64,000 bases of DNA from contig NZ_JAJCRR010000001.1 of NCBI RefSeq assembly GCF_020564355.1, forward strand, positions 558,001-622,000, written 5' to 3'. Within the stretch, counting starts at the first letter, position 1, and each line of letters starts with the position of its first letter. The position numbers and the translations under genes were made by a program. The stretch is from Lachnospira pectinoschiza. GTDB lineage: Bacteria; Bacillota; Clostridia; Lachnospirales; Lachnospiraceae. This document shows positions 33,992 through 43,347 of the stretch, piece by piece. Below the pieces are notes generated by a model that was given only the letters and a program-made list of their open reading frames with translations, ran no database searches and had not been told where the DNA came from.

Positions 33992-35320
33992 ATGAAAGTA
34001 ATGTTTGTTTCACTCGGCTGTGATAAAAATCTGGTTGACACGGAAAATATGCTTGGAATCTTAAATGACAGAGGATTTACCTTTACAGATGATGAAATGG
34101 AAGCGGAAGTCATTGCGGTCAATACCTGTTGTTTTATCCACGATGCAAAGCAGGAAAGTATTAACACGATTCTGGAAATGGCAGAACACAAAAAAGACGG
34201 CAAGTGTAAAATTCTGATTGTTACAGGCTGTCTTGCACACCGCTATCAGGACGAAATCACAAAAGAAATCCCGGAAGTCGATGCATTTATCGGAACATCT
34301 TCCTATGATAAAATTGCAGATGTTATTGAAGCCGTTTTAGACGGAAGAACGTATAATTCGATTGAAGATACTGACAGACTGCCGCTTGTACGCTCTAAGA
34401 GAGTGGTGACGACCGGCGGGTATTATGAATATTTAAAGATTGCGGAAGGGTGCGACAAGCACTGTACCTACTGCATTATTCCAAAAATCCGCGGAAATTA
34501 CAGAAGCTACCCAATGGATTATCTGGTGGAGCAGGCAGAAGCCCTTGTGGCAAACGGCGCAAAGGAACTGATTCTGGTAGCACAGGAAACGACCGTTTAC
34601 GGTACGGATATATATGGAAAAAAGGCACTGCCGGAGCTGCTTCATAAGCTGGGACAGATTGAAGATTTAAAATGGATACGCATTTTATACTGCTATCCGG
34701 AAGAAATCAATGACGAACTGATTCAGGCAATTAAAAATGAGCCGAAGGTCTGTCACTATCTGGATATGCCGATTCAGCATGCCAGCGATGCCATTTTAAA
34801 GCGCATGGGCAGAAGAACAAGCAGACAGGAATTAATTGACATTATCACAAAGCTTCGTAAGGAAATTCCGGATATTGCCCTTCGTACAACGTTGATTACG
34901 GGCTTTCCGGGAGAAACGAAGCAAGACCATGAGCAGATGATGGAATTTGTGGACAGCATGGAATTTGACCGTCTGGGCGTCTTTACATATTCACCGGAAG
35001 AAGGCACACCGGCAGCAGAAATGGATAATCAGATTGATGAAGAAGTCAAAGAACAGTGGCGCGATGAAGTCATGGAGTTACAGCAGGAGGTTTCACTGGA
35101 TAAATCAGCGGATATGGTCGGAAAGACGATTGAAGTCATGATTGAAGGAAAAATTTCCGATGATGAAGCGTATGTCGGACGTTCTTATAAGGATGCGCCG
35201 AATGTTGACGGGTTTGTTTTTGTCAACACCACGGTAAATTTGATGTCCGGTGCGATTGTCCGCGTTGAAATTACAGGTGCAATGGAGTATGATTTGATAG
35301 GAAGCCTTGTTGAGGACTAG
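33992..35320 (+). CDS. rimO: Ribosomal protein S12 methylthiotransferase
   Basis: A 442-residue radical-SAM methylthiotransferase that modifies Asp89 of S12. The order is an N-terminal UPF0004 domain (VSLGCDKNLVDTENMLG, and CC at about 46), a radical SAM core with CDKHCTYC near 155, and a C-terminal TRAM domain. The VSLGCDKNLVD string distinguishes RimO from MiaB. It is the first gene of the rimO-pgsA-cinA-recA block common in Firmicutes. Confidence 0.96.
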   Translation: MKVMFVSLGCDKNLVDTENMLGILNDRGFTFTDDEMEAEVIAVNTCCFIHDAKQESINTILEMAEHKKDGKCKILIVTGCLAHRYQDEITKEIPEVDAFIGTSSYDKIADVIEAVLDGRTYNSIEDTDRLPLVRSKRVVTTGGYYEYLKIAEGCDKHCTYCIIPKIRGNYRSYPMDYLVEQAEALVANGAKELILVAQETTVYGTDIYGKKALPELLHKLGQIEDLKWIRILYCYPEEINDELIQAIKNEPKVCHYLDMPIQHASDAILKRMGRRTSRQELIDIITKLRKEIPDIALRTTLITGFPGETKQDHEQMMEFVDSMEFDRLGVFTYSPEEGTPAAEMDNQIDEEVKEQWRDEVMELQQEVSLDKSADMVGKTIEVMIEGKISDDEAYVGRSYKDAPNVDGFVFVNTTVNLMSGAIVRVEITGAMEYDLIGSLVED

Positions 35321-35324
35321 AAAT

Positions 35325-35345
35325 GCGGCATTAAAATGCCTGCGG
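35325..35345 (+). repeat. Hairpin D of the multi-hairpin family, solo copy
   Basis: GCGGCATT and AATGCCtgCGG form a hairpin directly before the pgsA ribosome site. Positions 35326-35352 are identical over 27 bases to 49714-49740 in element copy 2. Confidence 0.75.
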
Positions 35346-35358
35346 AATGGAGTATGGT

Positions 35359-35913
35359 ATGAAAATGAATTTACCGAATAAACTGACGATTTTAAGAACG
35401 GTGATGATTCCGTTTTTTATTCTGTTTTTGTATACAGACTGGTTTCACGGTTATGATAAAATTATTGCGGCAGTGATTTTTATTGCGGCAAGTCTTACGG
35501 ATATGCTGGACGGAAAGATTGCAAGAAAGTACAATCTTGTAACGAATTTCGGAAAGTTTATGGATCCGCTGGCAGATAAGCTGCTGGTGTGTTCGGCGCT
35601 CATTGCGCTGGTGGATTTGAATAAAATCGCCGCGTGGGTTGTTATTATCATCATCGCAAGAGAATTTATTATCAGCGGATTCCGTCTGGTGGCATCGGAT
35701 AACGGGGTCGTGATTGCCGCAAGCTACTGGGGCAAATTTAAGACAACATTCCAGATGCTTATGATTATTTATCTTGTGGTCGATTTGCAGTTTGCTTATG
35801 CAAATGTTGTCGGCATGGTGCTGGTTTATGTGGCACTGGCGCTGACGGTGATTTCACTGGTAGACTATATTGCAAAGAATTATAAGGTATTTTTAGAAGG
35901 GTCGTCAAAATAA
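35359..35913 (+). CDS. pgsA: CDP-diacylglycerol-glycerol-3-phosphate 3-phosphatidyltransferase
   Basis: A 184-residue integral membrane enzyme making phosphatidylglycerol phosphate. The CDP-alcohol phosphotransferase motif DGx2ARx8Gx3Dx3D is exact, from DGKIAR through GKFMDPLADK. ATG 35359 lies 6 bases after GGAG; the frame-opening ATG at 35347 is part of that ribosome block. It overlaps cinA by one base. A hairpin identical to that before deoA precedes it. Confidence 0.95.
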   Translation: MKMNLPNKLTILRTVMIPFFILFLYTDWFHGYDKIIAAVIFIAASLTDMLDGKIARKYNLVTNFGKFMDPLADKLLVCSALIALVDLNKIAAWVVIIIIAREFIISGFRLVASDNGVVIAASYWGKFKTTFQMLMIIYLVVDLQFAYANVVGMVLVYVALALTVISLVDYIAKNYKVFLEGSSK

Positions 35914-36389
35914 TGGAACAGTCAGAAACAGCAGAAAAGCTGGTAAAACTTTTAAAAAAGAAAAACTTGACGGTGACAACGGCGGAGTCCTGTACCGGCG
36001 GCATGATTGCATCGGCAATCGTCAGTGTTGCCGGTGCCTCTGCCTGTTTTAAAGAAGGCTATATTACTTATTCCAACGAAGCCAAAAAGAAGCTTCTGGG
36101 AGTCCGTGAGGATACCTTGAAGCAGTATACGGTTGTCAGCGCACAGGTAGCGCAGGAAATGGCGGCAGGAGCTGCGGCAGCGGCACAGAGCAGTCTGGCA
36201 GTTTCGGTTACGGGAGTTGCGGGACCCGACCCGGATGAAGGCAATCCGGTGGGGCTGGTTTATATCGGCATTGCATTTGAAGGAAGTGTATATGCGGCAC
36301 GTTTTCAATTTACGGGCAGCCGTGAAGAAATCCGAAGACAGGCAGCCTGCGAGGCACTGGCACTGGCACTTGGGGTCGTTTCAGAATAA
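35913..36389 (+). CDS. pncC: CinA C-terminal domain, nicotinamide-nucleotide amidohydrolase
   Basis: A 158-residue stand-alone CinA C-terminal domain (TTAESCTGGMIASAIVSVAG, VTGVAGPDPDEGNPVGLVYI) predicted to deamidate NMN to nicotinate mononucleotide. The N-terminal COG1058 domain of full CinA is missing; this is the PncC-like form. Overlap with pgsA and position before recA follow the Firmicutes cinA-recA arrangement. A link to NAD recycling is known for the family. Confidence 0.92.
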   Translation: MEQSETAEKLVKLLKKKNLTVTTAESCTGGMIASAIVSVAGASACFKEGYITYSNEAKKKLLGVREDTLKQYTVVSAQVAQEMAAGAAAAAQSSLAVSVTGVAGPDPDEGNPVGLVYIGIAFEGSVYAARFQFTGSREEIRRQAACEALALALGVVSE

Positions 36390-36507
36390 ATGTACAGGAA
36401 TCTGTAATATAGTTTCAAAATAAAAATAAAATAAAAACTTTACATACTGGGATAGATTGTGATAAAATGTGATTATGCAAATATTCCAGTATTTTTTATG
36501 CAATACA

Positions 36508-36521
36508 CGAATATTTGTTCG
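36508..36521. promoter_or_regulatory. LexA (SOS) box 1 at recA
   Basis: CGAATATTTGTTCG, two changes from the Bacillus-type CGAACATATGTTCG, just upstream of the recA -35. Confidence 0.75.
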
Positions 36522-36529
36522 TTTTTTGC

Positions 36530-36558
36530 TTGACAGCCTGAGTGAAATAGTGTATATT
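36530..36558 (+). promoter_or_regulatory. recA promoter
   Basis: TTGACA (36530-36535), 17 bases, TATATT (36553-36558), bracketed by two LexA boxes. Confidence 0.85.
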
Positions 36559-36566
36559 AATCACAA

Positions 36567-36580
36567 CGAACAGATGTTCA
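36567..36580. promoter_or_regulatory. LexA (SOS) box 2 at recA
   Basis: CGAACAGATGTTCA, two changes from CGAACATATGTTCG, lying at the expected transcription start. Confidence 0.85.
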
Positions 36581-36647
36581 ATTACGGCAGGACAGGAAAT
36601 TATCAGAAGGAAGGAAGAATGCAAACAACCTGTTCCGTAGAGTTTGC

Positions 36648-36666
36648 GCTGTAGAAGTTCTACAGC
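36648..36666 (+). promoter_or_regulatory. Palindrome before the recA ribosome site
   Basis: GCTGTAGAA-G-TTCTACAGC ends against AGGT, the likely recA Shine-Dalgarno core, 12 bases before the ATG. Confidence 0.6.
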
Positions 36667-36678
36667 AGGTATGAATTT

Positions 36679-37758
36679 ATGGCAAGTGATGAGAAGTTAA
36701 AAGCGCTGGATGCAGCGATATCTAATATTGAGAAGCAGTTTGGTAAAGGTTCTATTATGAAGCTGGGCGAATCGAATGTGAATCTGAATGTAGAATCCAT
36801 TCCGACAGGTTCTTTAAGCCTTGATATTGCTTTGGGACTGGGGGGCGTTCCGAGAGGCAGAGTTGTTGAGATTTACGGACCGGAATCAAGTGGTAAGACA
36901 ACGGTAGCATTACATATGGTAGCCGAAGTTCAGAAGCGCGGCGGTATTGCGGGCTTTATTGATGCTGAACACGCTCTGGACCCGGTTTATGCAAAGAATA
37001 TCGGTGTCGACATTGACAATTTATATATTTCACAGCCGGATAGCGGTGAGCAGGCACTTGAGATTACCGAAACGATGGTGCGTTCCGGTGCGGTAGATAT
37101 TATTATCGTGGACTCCGTTGCGGCACTCGTTCCGAAAGCGGAAATTGACGGCGATATGGGAGATTCCCATGTCGGTCTTCAGGCGCGTCTGATGTCACAG
37201 GCATTAAGAAAGCTGACACCGGTTGTCAGCAAGAATAACTGCGTGGTTATCTTTATCAATCAGCTGCGTGAAAAAGTAGGTGTTATGTTCGGTAATCCGG
37301 AAACAACAACCGGCGGTCGTGCGTTAAAGTTCTACGCTTCTGTCAGAATGGATGTCAGAAGAATTGAAACTTTAAAGCAGGGTGGTGAAGTGATTGGTAA
37401 CCGTACAAGAGTCAAGGTTGTAAAGAATAAGGTTGCACCGCCGTTTAAGGAAGCAGAATTTGATATTATGTTCGGCAAGGGTATTTCCGCTGTCGGGGAT
37501 ATTCTCGATCTGGCAGCGAATGTCGGCATTGTACAAAAGAGCGGTGCGTGGTTTGCTTACAATGAGAATAAGATCGGACAGGGACGTGAGAACGCAAAGC
37601 AGTTCCTGACAGAACATCCGGATATGCTGGCAGAGATTGACGAAAAGGTACGTGCCCACTACGGCATCGGTGAAGAAAAAGAAGACAGTGAAGCCGAACC
37701 CGTAGATAAGAAGGAAAAAGCTGCAAAGACAGCAAAGCAGTCAGAACCGGAAGTCTAA
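36679..37758 (+). CDS. recA: Recombinase RecA
   Basis: A 359-residue strand-exchange protein. Walker A is GPESSGKTT, with [18 protein letters not shown] and the L2 region [20 protein letters not shown]. The C-terminal tail is acidic/lysine-rich, as normal. The gene has its own promoter with two SOS boxes, so LexA repression is very likely. recX follows 14 bases downstream. A palindrome sits at the ribosome site. Confidence 0.99.
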   Translation: MASDEKLKALDAAISNIEKQFGKGSIMKLGESNVNLNVESIPTGSLSLDIALGLGGVPRGRVVEIYGPESSGKTTVALHMVAEVQKRGGIAGFIDAEHALDPVYAKNIGVDIDNLYISQPDSGEQALEITETMVRSGAVDIIIVDSVAALVPKAEIDGDMGDSHVGLQARLMSQALRKLTPVVSKNNCVVIFINQLREKVGVMFGNPETTTGGRALKFYASVRMDVRRIETLKQGGEVIGNRTRVKVVKNKVAPPFKEAEFDIMFGKGISAVGDILDLAANVGIVQKSGAWFAYNENKIGQGRENAKQFLTEHPDMLAEIDEKVRAHYGIGEEKEDSEAEPVDKKEKAAKTAKQSEPEV

Positions 37759-37772
37759 ATACAGGATAGGTT

Positions 37773-38408
37773 ATGGAACAGATTGTAACAAAGATAGAAG
37801 AGCTTTCGGGAAGGCGCAGGCTGGTCTATATCAATGGGGAACAGGCATTTGCGCTTTACAGTACGGAAGTACGCAGGTACGGCATTGCAGAGGGAAAAGC
37901 GCTTGCGCAGGAAGACCTTGAACAGCTCCGCACAGAGCTTCTGGATAAAAGGGCTGTCAAGCGTGCAATGTATCTGCTACAGGCAAAGGACTATACAGAA
38001 AAAGAACTGACGGAAAAACTGCAAAGGGACTTTTATCCACAGGAATCTGTTGAGGGCGCGCTTGCCTATGTCAGGCATTTCGGATATCTGAGTGACGAGC
38101 GGTTTGCACAGATGTATGTTCAGTTTAAGGGTCAGAAAAAAAGCAGAAAACAGATTGAGTTGTTTTTGCAGAAAAAAGGAATTTCAAGAGAACTGATTGA
38201 TCAGGCATGTGAGGAGTATTACGGACAGAACGAAGATCCCGAACTGGAGCAGATTCTTGTTCAGATGCGTAGGAAAGCGGCAGGAAAGCTGCCGCTTTCC
38301 TATGAAGAAAAGATGAAACTGATGGGCAGTTTTTACAGAAAAGGCTTTCAGTCTGACAGTATCAAAAAGGCACTTGATATTGTGGTTAGTGAGTGCGAAC
38401 ATGACTAG
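37773..38408 (+). CDS. recX: Regulatory protein RecX
   Basis: A 211-residue all-helical protein with tandem three-helix repeats (RAVKRAMYLLQAKDYTEKEL-type motifs, and FGYLSDERFAQMYVQ). It binds RecA filaments and modulates them. It lies directly downstream of recA with no terminator, so it is SOS-coregulated. Confidence 0.93.
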   Translation: MEQIVTKIEELSGRRRLVYINGEQAFALYSTEVRRYGIAEGKALAQEDLEQLRTELLDKRAVKRAMYLLQAKDYTEKELTEKLQRDFYPQESVEGALAYVRHFGYLSDERFAQMYVQFKGQKKSRKQIELFLQKKGISRELIDQACEEYYGQNEDPELEQILVQMRRKAAGKLPLSYEEKMKLMGSFYRKGFQSDSIKKALDIVVSECEHD

Positions 38409-38414
38409 TTTTTC

Positions 38415-38441
38415 TTGACAAGGAATTGAAATAAGTATAAT
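38415..38441 (+). promoter_or_regulatory. rny promoter
   Basis: Consensus TTGACA (38415-38420) and TATAAT (38436-38441), with a short 15-base spacer. Confidence 0.6.
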
Positions 38442-38492
38442 ATTATTATATTGTATGTTTGTACAATGAAAACTTAATAAGGAGGTGCTCCT

Positions 38493-40040
38493 GTGTCGTC
38501 AGTTATTATCACGATGATTGCTACATTAGTGATTGTTGCACCTATTACATGGCTTGTGTCATCTTCCGTACAGAAGAAGATTCACAATACAACCATTGGC
38601 AATGCCAATGACAAGGCCAGAGAGATAATAGATGAAGCTTTAAAGACAGCTGAGACCAAAAAGAAAGAGTCGCTTTTAGAGATTAAGGAGGAGTCGTTAA
38701 AGACCCGTAATGAACTCGAAAAAGAAACGAAAGAAAGACGTGCTGAAATACAGCGTTATGAAAGACGTGTCCTTTCTAAAGAAGAAACTCTTGATAAAAA
38801 GATTGAAGCCGTTGAGAAGCGTGACATGAGCATTACCAAGAAAGAAGAAGAACTTGGTAAGATGAAGCAGAAGGTTGATGAACTTGAGCAGAAGAGACAG
38901 CAGGAACTAGAAAGAATCTCAGGACTTACCTCCGAACAGGCAAAAGAATATCTATTAAAGACTGTTGAAGATGAAGTGAAACATGATACTGCCGTAATGG
39001 TTAAGACATTAGAGAGCAGAGCGAAGGAGGAAGCAGATAAGAAAGCGAAGGAGTATGTTGTATCAGCAATTCAGAGATGTGCTGCTGACCATGTAGCAGA
39101 AACGACGATTTCAGTTGTCCAGCTTCCAAATGATGAAATGAAAGGCCGCATTATTGGTAGAGAGGGACGTAATATCCGTACTCTTGAAACATTAACAGGT
39201 GTAGAACTGATTATTGATGATACACCGGAGGCCGTTGTTTTATCAGGGTTTGATCCAATCAGACGAGAAGTTGCAAGAATTGCACTTGAAAAGCTGATTC
39301 TTGACGGACGTATTCATCCGGCAAGAATTGAAGAAATGGTTGAGAAAGCCCAGAAAGAAGTAGAAGTATTAATTAAAGAAGAAGGTGAAGCAGCAACCCT
39401 TGAGGTTGGCGTTCATGGCATTCATCCGGAGTTGGTAAGATTACTTGGACGGATGCGTTTTAGAACAAGCTATGGTCAGAATGCGTTAAAGCATTCAATT
39501 GAAGTTGCACAGCTTTCAGGACTGTTAGCTGGTGAGGTTGGCGTGGATATTAAGCTGGCAAAGCGCGCAGGCTTATTACATGACATCGGTAAATCAGTTG
39601 ACCATGAAATGGAAGGCTCACATATTCAGATTGGTGTGGATTTATGTAAGAAGTACAAGGAATCCCCAATCGTAATTAATGCAGTAGAAGCACATCATGG
39701 TGACGTTGAGCCGGAAAGCTTAATTGCTTGTATTGTACAGGCTGCTGATACAATTTCAGCCGCAAGACCTGGTGCAAGACGAGAAACGTTAGAAACTTAT
39801 ACAAACAGACTTAAACAATTAGAAGATATTACCAATTCCTTCAAGGGAGTTGAAAAATCATTTGCCATTCAGGCGGGTAGAGAGATTCGTGTTATGGTTG
39901 TTCCTGAAGTCGTTAGCGACTCAGATATGGTACTTATGGCGAGAGATATTTCGAAGCAGATTGAAACGCAGATGGAATATCCTGGACAGATTAAGGTTAG
40001 TGTAATCAGAGAGTCCAGAGCCGTTGGCTACGCAAAGTAA
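38493..40040 (+). CDS. rny: Ribonuclease Y
   Basis: A 515-residue membrane-anchored endoribonuclease that starts mRNA decay. The order is an N-terminal membrane helix (about 3-23), a long Glu/Lys-rich coiled coil (30-200), a KH domain ([16 protein letters not shown]) and an HD domain ([12 protein letters not shown]). It starts at GTG behind GGAGGTG. AT-rich codons suggest high expression. It has its own promoter and a strong terminator, and follows recX as in many clostridia. Confidence 0.97.
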   Translation: MSSVIITMIATLVIVAPITWLVSSSVQKKIHNTTIGNANDKAREIIDEALKTAETKKKESLLEIKEESLKTRNELEKETKERRAEIQRYERRVLSKEETLDKKIEAVEKRDMSITKKEEELGKMKQKVDELEQKRQQELERISGLTSEQAKEYLLKTVEDEVKHDTAVMVKTLESRAKEEADKKAKEYVVSAIQRCAADHVAETTISVVQLPNDEMKGRIIGREGRNIRTLETLTGVELIIDDTPEAVVLSGFDPIRREVARIALEKLILDGRIHPARIEEMVEKAQKEVEVLIKEEGEAATLEVGVHGIHPELVRLLGRMRFRTSYGQNALKHSIEVAQLSGLLAGEVGVDIKLAKRAGLLHDIGKSVDHEMEGSHIQIGVDLCKKYKESPIVINAVEAHHGDVEPESLIACIVQAADTISAARPGARRETLETYTNRLKQLEDITNSFKGVEKSFAIQAGREIRVMVVPEVVSDSDMVLMARDISKQIETQMEYPGQIKVSVIRESRAVGYAK

Positions 40041-40060
40041 TTACGATAAAGTTCATGAAA

Positions 40061-40111
40061 CAGACCGTTGTCTTAACAATGCAGATTGTTAGGACACGGT
40101 CTTTTTTTTGT
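40061..40111 (+). terminator. Terminator after rny
   Basis: An 18-to-19-base imperfect stem (AGACCGTTGTC against GACACGGTCT at its base, TAACAAT/ATTGTTA at the top) followed by a run of eight T. Confidence 0.92.
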
Positions 40112-40276
40112 TGTTCAGGAAATTATGGATTTTTTAAGGTATGCTGCATTATAAAACGCAGTGTGTTTTACAAAAAAATTTACAAAAATTTCAAAAAAAT
40201 AAACATTTTATGACAAAATATGGTATGATTTTACTAAGTTCCAGCCGGAACAAAAAATATAAAGGGGCGAATATGT

Positions 40277-41995
40277 ATGATGAAATCAATAGGCGCAAAA
40301 ATTAGTTATGTGTTGCTGCTGGTATTTCTGGTTTGTTGTGTTGGAATTATCATTGTAAATTCCAAGATTAACGGTATGGGAACAATTACAAATGAAATCA
40401 GTCAGAAATACCTTACAAGTATTGAAGAAGTGGATGCTATTTCTAAGAATGTAGTCAGTCTTCAGTCACAGATGCTGGAATATCTGATTGACGATGACAC
40501 GCAGAAATCCACAACGATGAGTAATATCACCAAAACCCAGGGTGCAGTTGTGACTTCCCTGCAGAATTTAAAGGGAAATGCAACAACTGACCGAGCGGGA
40601 GAAACGGTAAACAAGCTGGAGCAGTCGTATAATACGTACAATACCCAGTACAATGATGTTTTAAAACAGATTCAAAATGGAAGCATTACAGACAAAACAG
40701 GGGTAAACAGTAAGTTAAGCAAACTCTACGGTAGTCTGGAAATATCCATTCACTCAGTGGAGGTGCAGAATACGGTCAATACAATCCGGGCACAGAAGGC
40801 GCTGAGTAATAATATGACAATCAGCAGGATTACATTTGTAACAGTCGGTGTGCTTCTGGTAGTATCACTGATTCTTGGTATTTTAACAGCAGGATATACC
40901 ATTATCCGTCCGGCAAAGATTGCAACCGGGGAGCTTAAAGGTATTATTGCGGGAATTGAAGCACAGGATGGCGATTTGACAGCAAGAGTTTCACAGAAAT
41001 CATCGGATGAAGTCGGACAGCTGGTTGCAGGAGTCAATCAGTTTATCGATGTGCTTCACGGCATTATTGCAGAAATGAAAAATGATGCGGTTGAAATGAA
41101 AAACAGTGTCAATGCGGTTTATGGACAGATTTCAACTGCGGATGGAAACATTATGGATGTATCGGCGACTATGGAACAGCTGACAGCCGGTATGGCAGAA
41201 ATGGCAACGGCCGCAGAACACATCAGTGAGCAGGCAGACTTTATCAGTGATAGTATGGAAAAGATTGCACATCAGGCAGGTGATGGTTCTGCAATTGCAA
41301 AAGATATTAAGGGTAAAGCGGTTAAATTAAAAGAAGAGGGAATTGCAAGTAAAGAAAATACAAGTAAAATGGCAGATGAAATCAGAAATTCTGTCAGGGA
41401 TTCTTTGGATAGAAGCAAGGGCGTTGAAAAGATTAATGATCTGACAGATAATATTTTAAGTATTTCAAGCCAGACCAATCTTTTAGCGCTAAATGCTTCG
41501 ATAGAGGCGGCACGTGCCGGAGAAGCCGGAAAAGGTTTTGCAGTCGTTGCAGATGAAATCAGAGTACTTGCGGATTCCAGCAGAAGTACGGCAAATGATA
41601 TTCAGGCAATCAGCAACGAGGTGACCAATTCCGTTGCAGAGCTTGCCGACAATGCCAATAAGATGATTGATTTTATCGTAGAGGTTGTTATGCCGGATTA
41701 TGATAAACTGGTCAATATTGGTGAACAGTACAATCAGGACGCAGGAAATTTTGATGATATTATGCGCGGATTTACAGATAAGGCAGTAGAATTAAAACAG
41801 GCAACGGAAGAAGTGGCAAAGTTAATCCGTGGAATGTCTTCTACAATTAATGAAAACTCCGACGGTATTGCAGCTGTTTCTAATAATACGGTTGGTCTGA
41901 CAGAGGGTATCAGTCAGATTAAAGAAGAAATGTCACAGACTGAATCTGTGTCAGAACGGCTGGAAAATACGGTAGGACGTTTTACAAGAATATAA
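40277..41995 (+). CDS. Methyl-accepting chemotaxis protein
   Basis: A 572-residue receptor: membrane helix 1 (about 8-27), an extracytoplasmic helical sensor of about 155 residues, membrane helix 2 (about 185-208), HAMP, then a cytoplasmic signalling domain with the hairpin tip [20 protein letters not shown] and [12 protein letters not shown]. The sensor is of the four-helix-bundle type. It is cotranscribed with a TRAP solute-binding protein 17 bases downstream, which may present the ligand. The ribosome site is AAAGGGGCG. Confidence 0.94.
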   Translation: MMKSIGAKISYVLLLVFLVCCVGIIIVNSKINGMGTITNEISQKYLTSIEEVDAISKNVVSLQSQMLEYLIDDDTQKSTTMSNITKTQGAVVTSLQNLKGNATTDRAGETVNKLEQSYNTYNTQYNDVLKQIQNGSITDKTGVNSKLSKLYGSLEISIHSVEVQNTVNTIRAQKALSNNMTISRITFVTVGVLLVVSLILGILTAGYTIIRPAKIATGELKGIIAGIEAQDGDLTARVSQKSSDEVGQLVAGVNQFIDVLHGIIAEMKNDAVEMKNSVNAVYGQISTADGNIMDVSATMEQLTAGMAEMATAAEHISEQADFISDSMEKIAHQAGDGSAIAKDIKGKAVKLKEEGIASKENTSKMADEIRNSVRDSLDRSKGVEKINDLTDNILSISSQTNLLALNASIEAARAGEAGKGFAVVADEIRVLADSSRSTANDIQAISNEVTNSVAELADNANKMIDFIVEVVMPDYDKLVNIGEQYNQDAGNFDDIMRGFTDKAVELKQATEEVAKLIRGMSSTINENSDGIAAVSNNTVGLTEGISQIKEEMSQTESVSERLENTVGRFTRI

Positions 41996-42011
41996 TGGAG
42001 GCGGGAACAGT

Positions 42012-43001
42012 ATGAGAAAGAAAGTCTTATTTATTGGAATGCTGGTGACATTGTTATTTGCATTTTCAGGCTGCGGTACAAAAAATGAAGGTGTTGTCAC
42101 CCTGATTATGTCAGATGTGCAGGAAGGCGACCACCCGACGGCACAGGCGTGTGACAAATTTGCAGAGCTTGTTAAGAAAAGAACAAACGGAAAAGTTGTC
42201 ATAGAAGTTTATCATGGTTCAACACTTGGTACGGAAGCGGAACAGATAGCACAGGCAACCGTGGGTGGAATTGATTTTGTCAGAGTATCATCACCGGTGG
42301 CAGCATATTATGATGATATCAAGGCGTTTCAGGCATTGTATCTGTACAGCAGTGAAGACGATATGTGGAAGGTGCTGGACGGAGAAATCGGAAATGAATT
42401 TTTAAAGGCGCAGCAGTTAAAGGACAACGGTCTGGAAGGTTTGTGCTGGGTATCCGGTGGTTCAAGAAATTTTTATAATAATGTAAGACCGATTACAAGT
42501 CCGGAGGATCTGGCAGGACTGACACTGCGTGTTAATACAGATTCGATGTTTGCGTTTTTGGAAAGCTGTGGTGCAAAGGGGATCAATGTATCTTATAATG
42601 ATATTTATAACTCCATTGAAGCCGGAACGATTGACGGTGCGGAAAATAACTGGCCGTCCTATATTTCAACGGGACATTATAAAGTGGCACCATATATTAC
42701 GGTTGATGAGCATACAAGAATCCCGGAAATGATTGTGGCATCAACGGAATCTATGAACAAGCTTACTTCCGAGCAGCAGCAGATTGTCAGAGAGTGCGCA
42801 CAGGAAGCAGGACAGCTTCAGCGTAAATGGATGCAGGAATATGATGAAAAAGCAATTAAAGCTGCAGAGGATGCTGGCTGTACGATTACATATTTAACAA
42901 AGGAACAGTCCGCAAAATTCCAAAGCGTTGCAGAGCCAATCAATGAAAAGGTCAGCGCAAAATATATGACCATTATCAGAAAAATTAAGGCGGCGCAGTA
43001 A
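42012..43001 (+). CDS. TRAP transporter solute-binding lipoprotein (DctP family), orphan
   Basis: A 329-residue lipoprotein with signal peptide and lipobox FSGC (Cys21). The DctP fold shows GSTLGTEAEQIAQATVGGID, the ligand-arginine region LTLRVNTDSMF and GAENNWPSYISTGHYKVAPY. Such proteins bind carboxylates or sugar acids. The membrane subunits DctQ and DctM are absent on both sides; a chemoreceptor precedes and an aminotransferase follows. It ends at a strong terminator, so it forms a two-gene unit with the receptor. Confidence 0.92.
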   Translation: MRKKVLFIGMLVTLLFAFSGCGTKNEGVVTLIMSDVQEGDHPTAQACDKFAELVKKRTNGKVVIEVYHGSTLGTEAEQIAQATVGGIDFVRVSSPVAAYYDDIKAFQALYLYSSEDDMWKVLDGEIGNEFLKAQQLKDNGLEGLCWVSGGSRNFYNNVRPITSPEDLAGLTLRVNTDSMFAFLESCGAKGINVSYNDIYNSIEAGTIDGAENNWPSYISTGHYKVAPYITVDEHTRIPEMIVASTESMNKLTSEQQQIVRECAQEAGQLQRKWMQEYDEKAIKAAEDAGCTITYLTKEQSAKFQSVAEPINEKVSAKYMTIIRKIKAAQ

Positions 43002-43030
43002 AATTTGCGGTAGTCTGAAAAACAGAAAGT

Positions 43031-43075
43031 AAAAGCTGTGTGATCCGGTAAAACGGAAGACACAGCTTTTTTATT
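43031..43075 (+). terminator. Terminator after the TRAP binding protein
   Basis: AAAAGCTGTGT (43031-43041) pairs with ACACAGCTTTT (43060-43070), with an inner CCG/CGG, followed by TTATTTT. Confidence 0.88.
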
Positions 43076-43275
43076 TTATAAGGCACATTTGAAAGTTGTA
43101 TTATAAAAAGTTGTAGTAAAATCTTTTTACAGAAGAAAGTAAATTAAATGGATAAGAACACTTCAGATAAAAAGGCAGATAAGAATGATACCATTAATAA
43201 TATAAACCAAAATAAAGAAACAACTTAATAAAATAAGTTCAAAACAGAAAAAAGTTCAAATAAATAATAATAAGC

Positions 43276-43304
43276 TTGCTTTTTTGCCGGAAACATTGTA
43301 TGAT
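43276..43304 (+). promoter_or_regulatory. Promoter of the aminotransferase gene, flanked by an inverted repeat
   Basis: TTGCTT (43276-43281), 17 bases, TATGAT (43299-43304). AGCTTGC (43273-43279) and GCAAGCT (43308-43314) flank it and could be an operator or a structural coincidence. Confidence 0.55.
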
Positions 43305-43347
43305 AATGCAAGCTACAGAAAAATAAGCAATGAACTAGGAGGATTTT

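Larger units (their letters stand above)
43002..43347. other. AT-rich intergenic region
   Basis: This gap of 346 bases holds the terminator (43031-43075), a 26-codon hydrophilic frame at 43148-43228 without a good ribosome site, and the aminotransferase promoter (43276-43304). The middle 150 bases are very A-rich. Nothing else is visible. Confidence 0.6.

Noticed and set aside
36469..36654. 61-codon frame over the recA promoter
   Set aside because: It covers the -35, -10 and both LexA boxes, has no ribosome site and encodes nothing recognisable.
43148..43228. 26-codon hydrophilic frame in the AT-rich gap before the aminotransferase
   Set aside because: Only a weak AGAAGAAAG upstream, A-rich low-complexity composition and no context. 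It may be translated, but I cannot support it.
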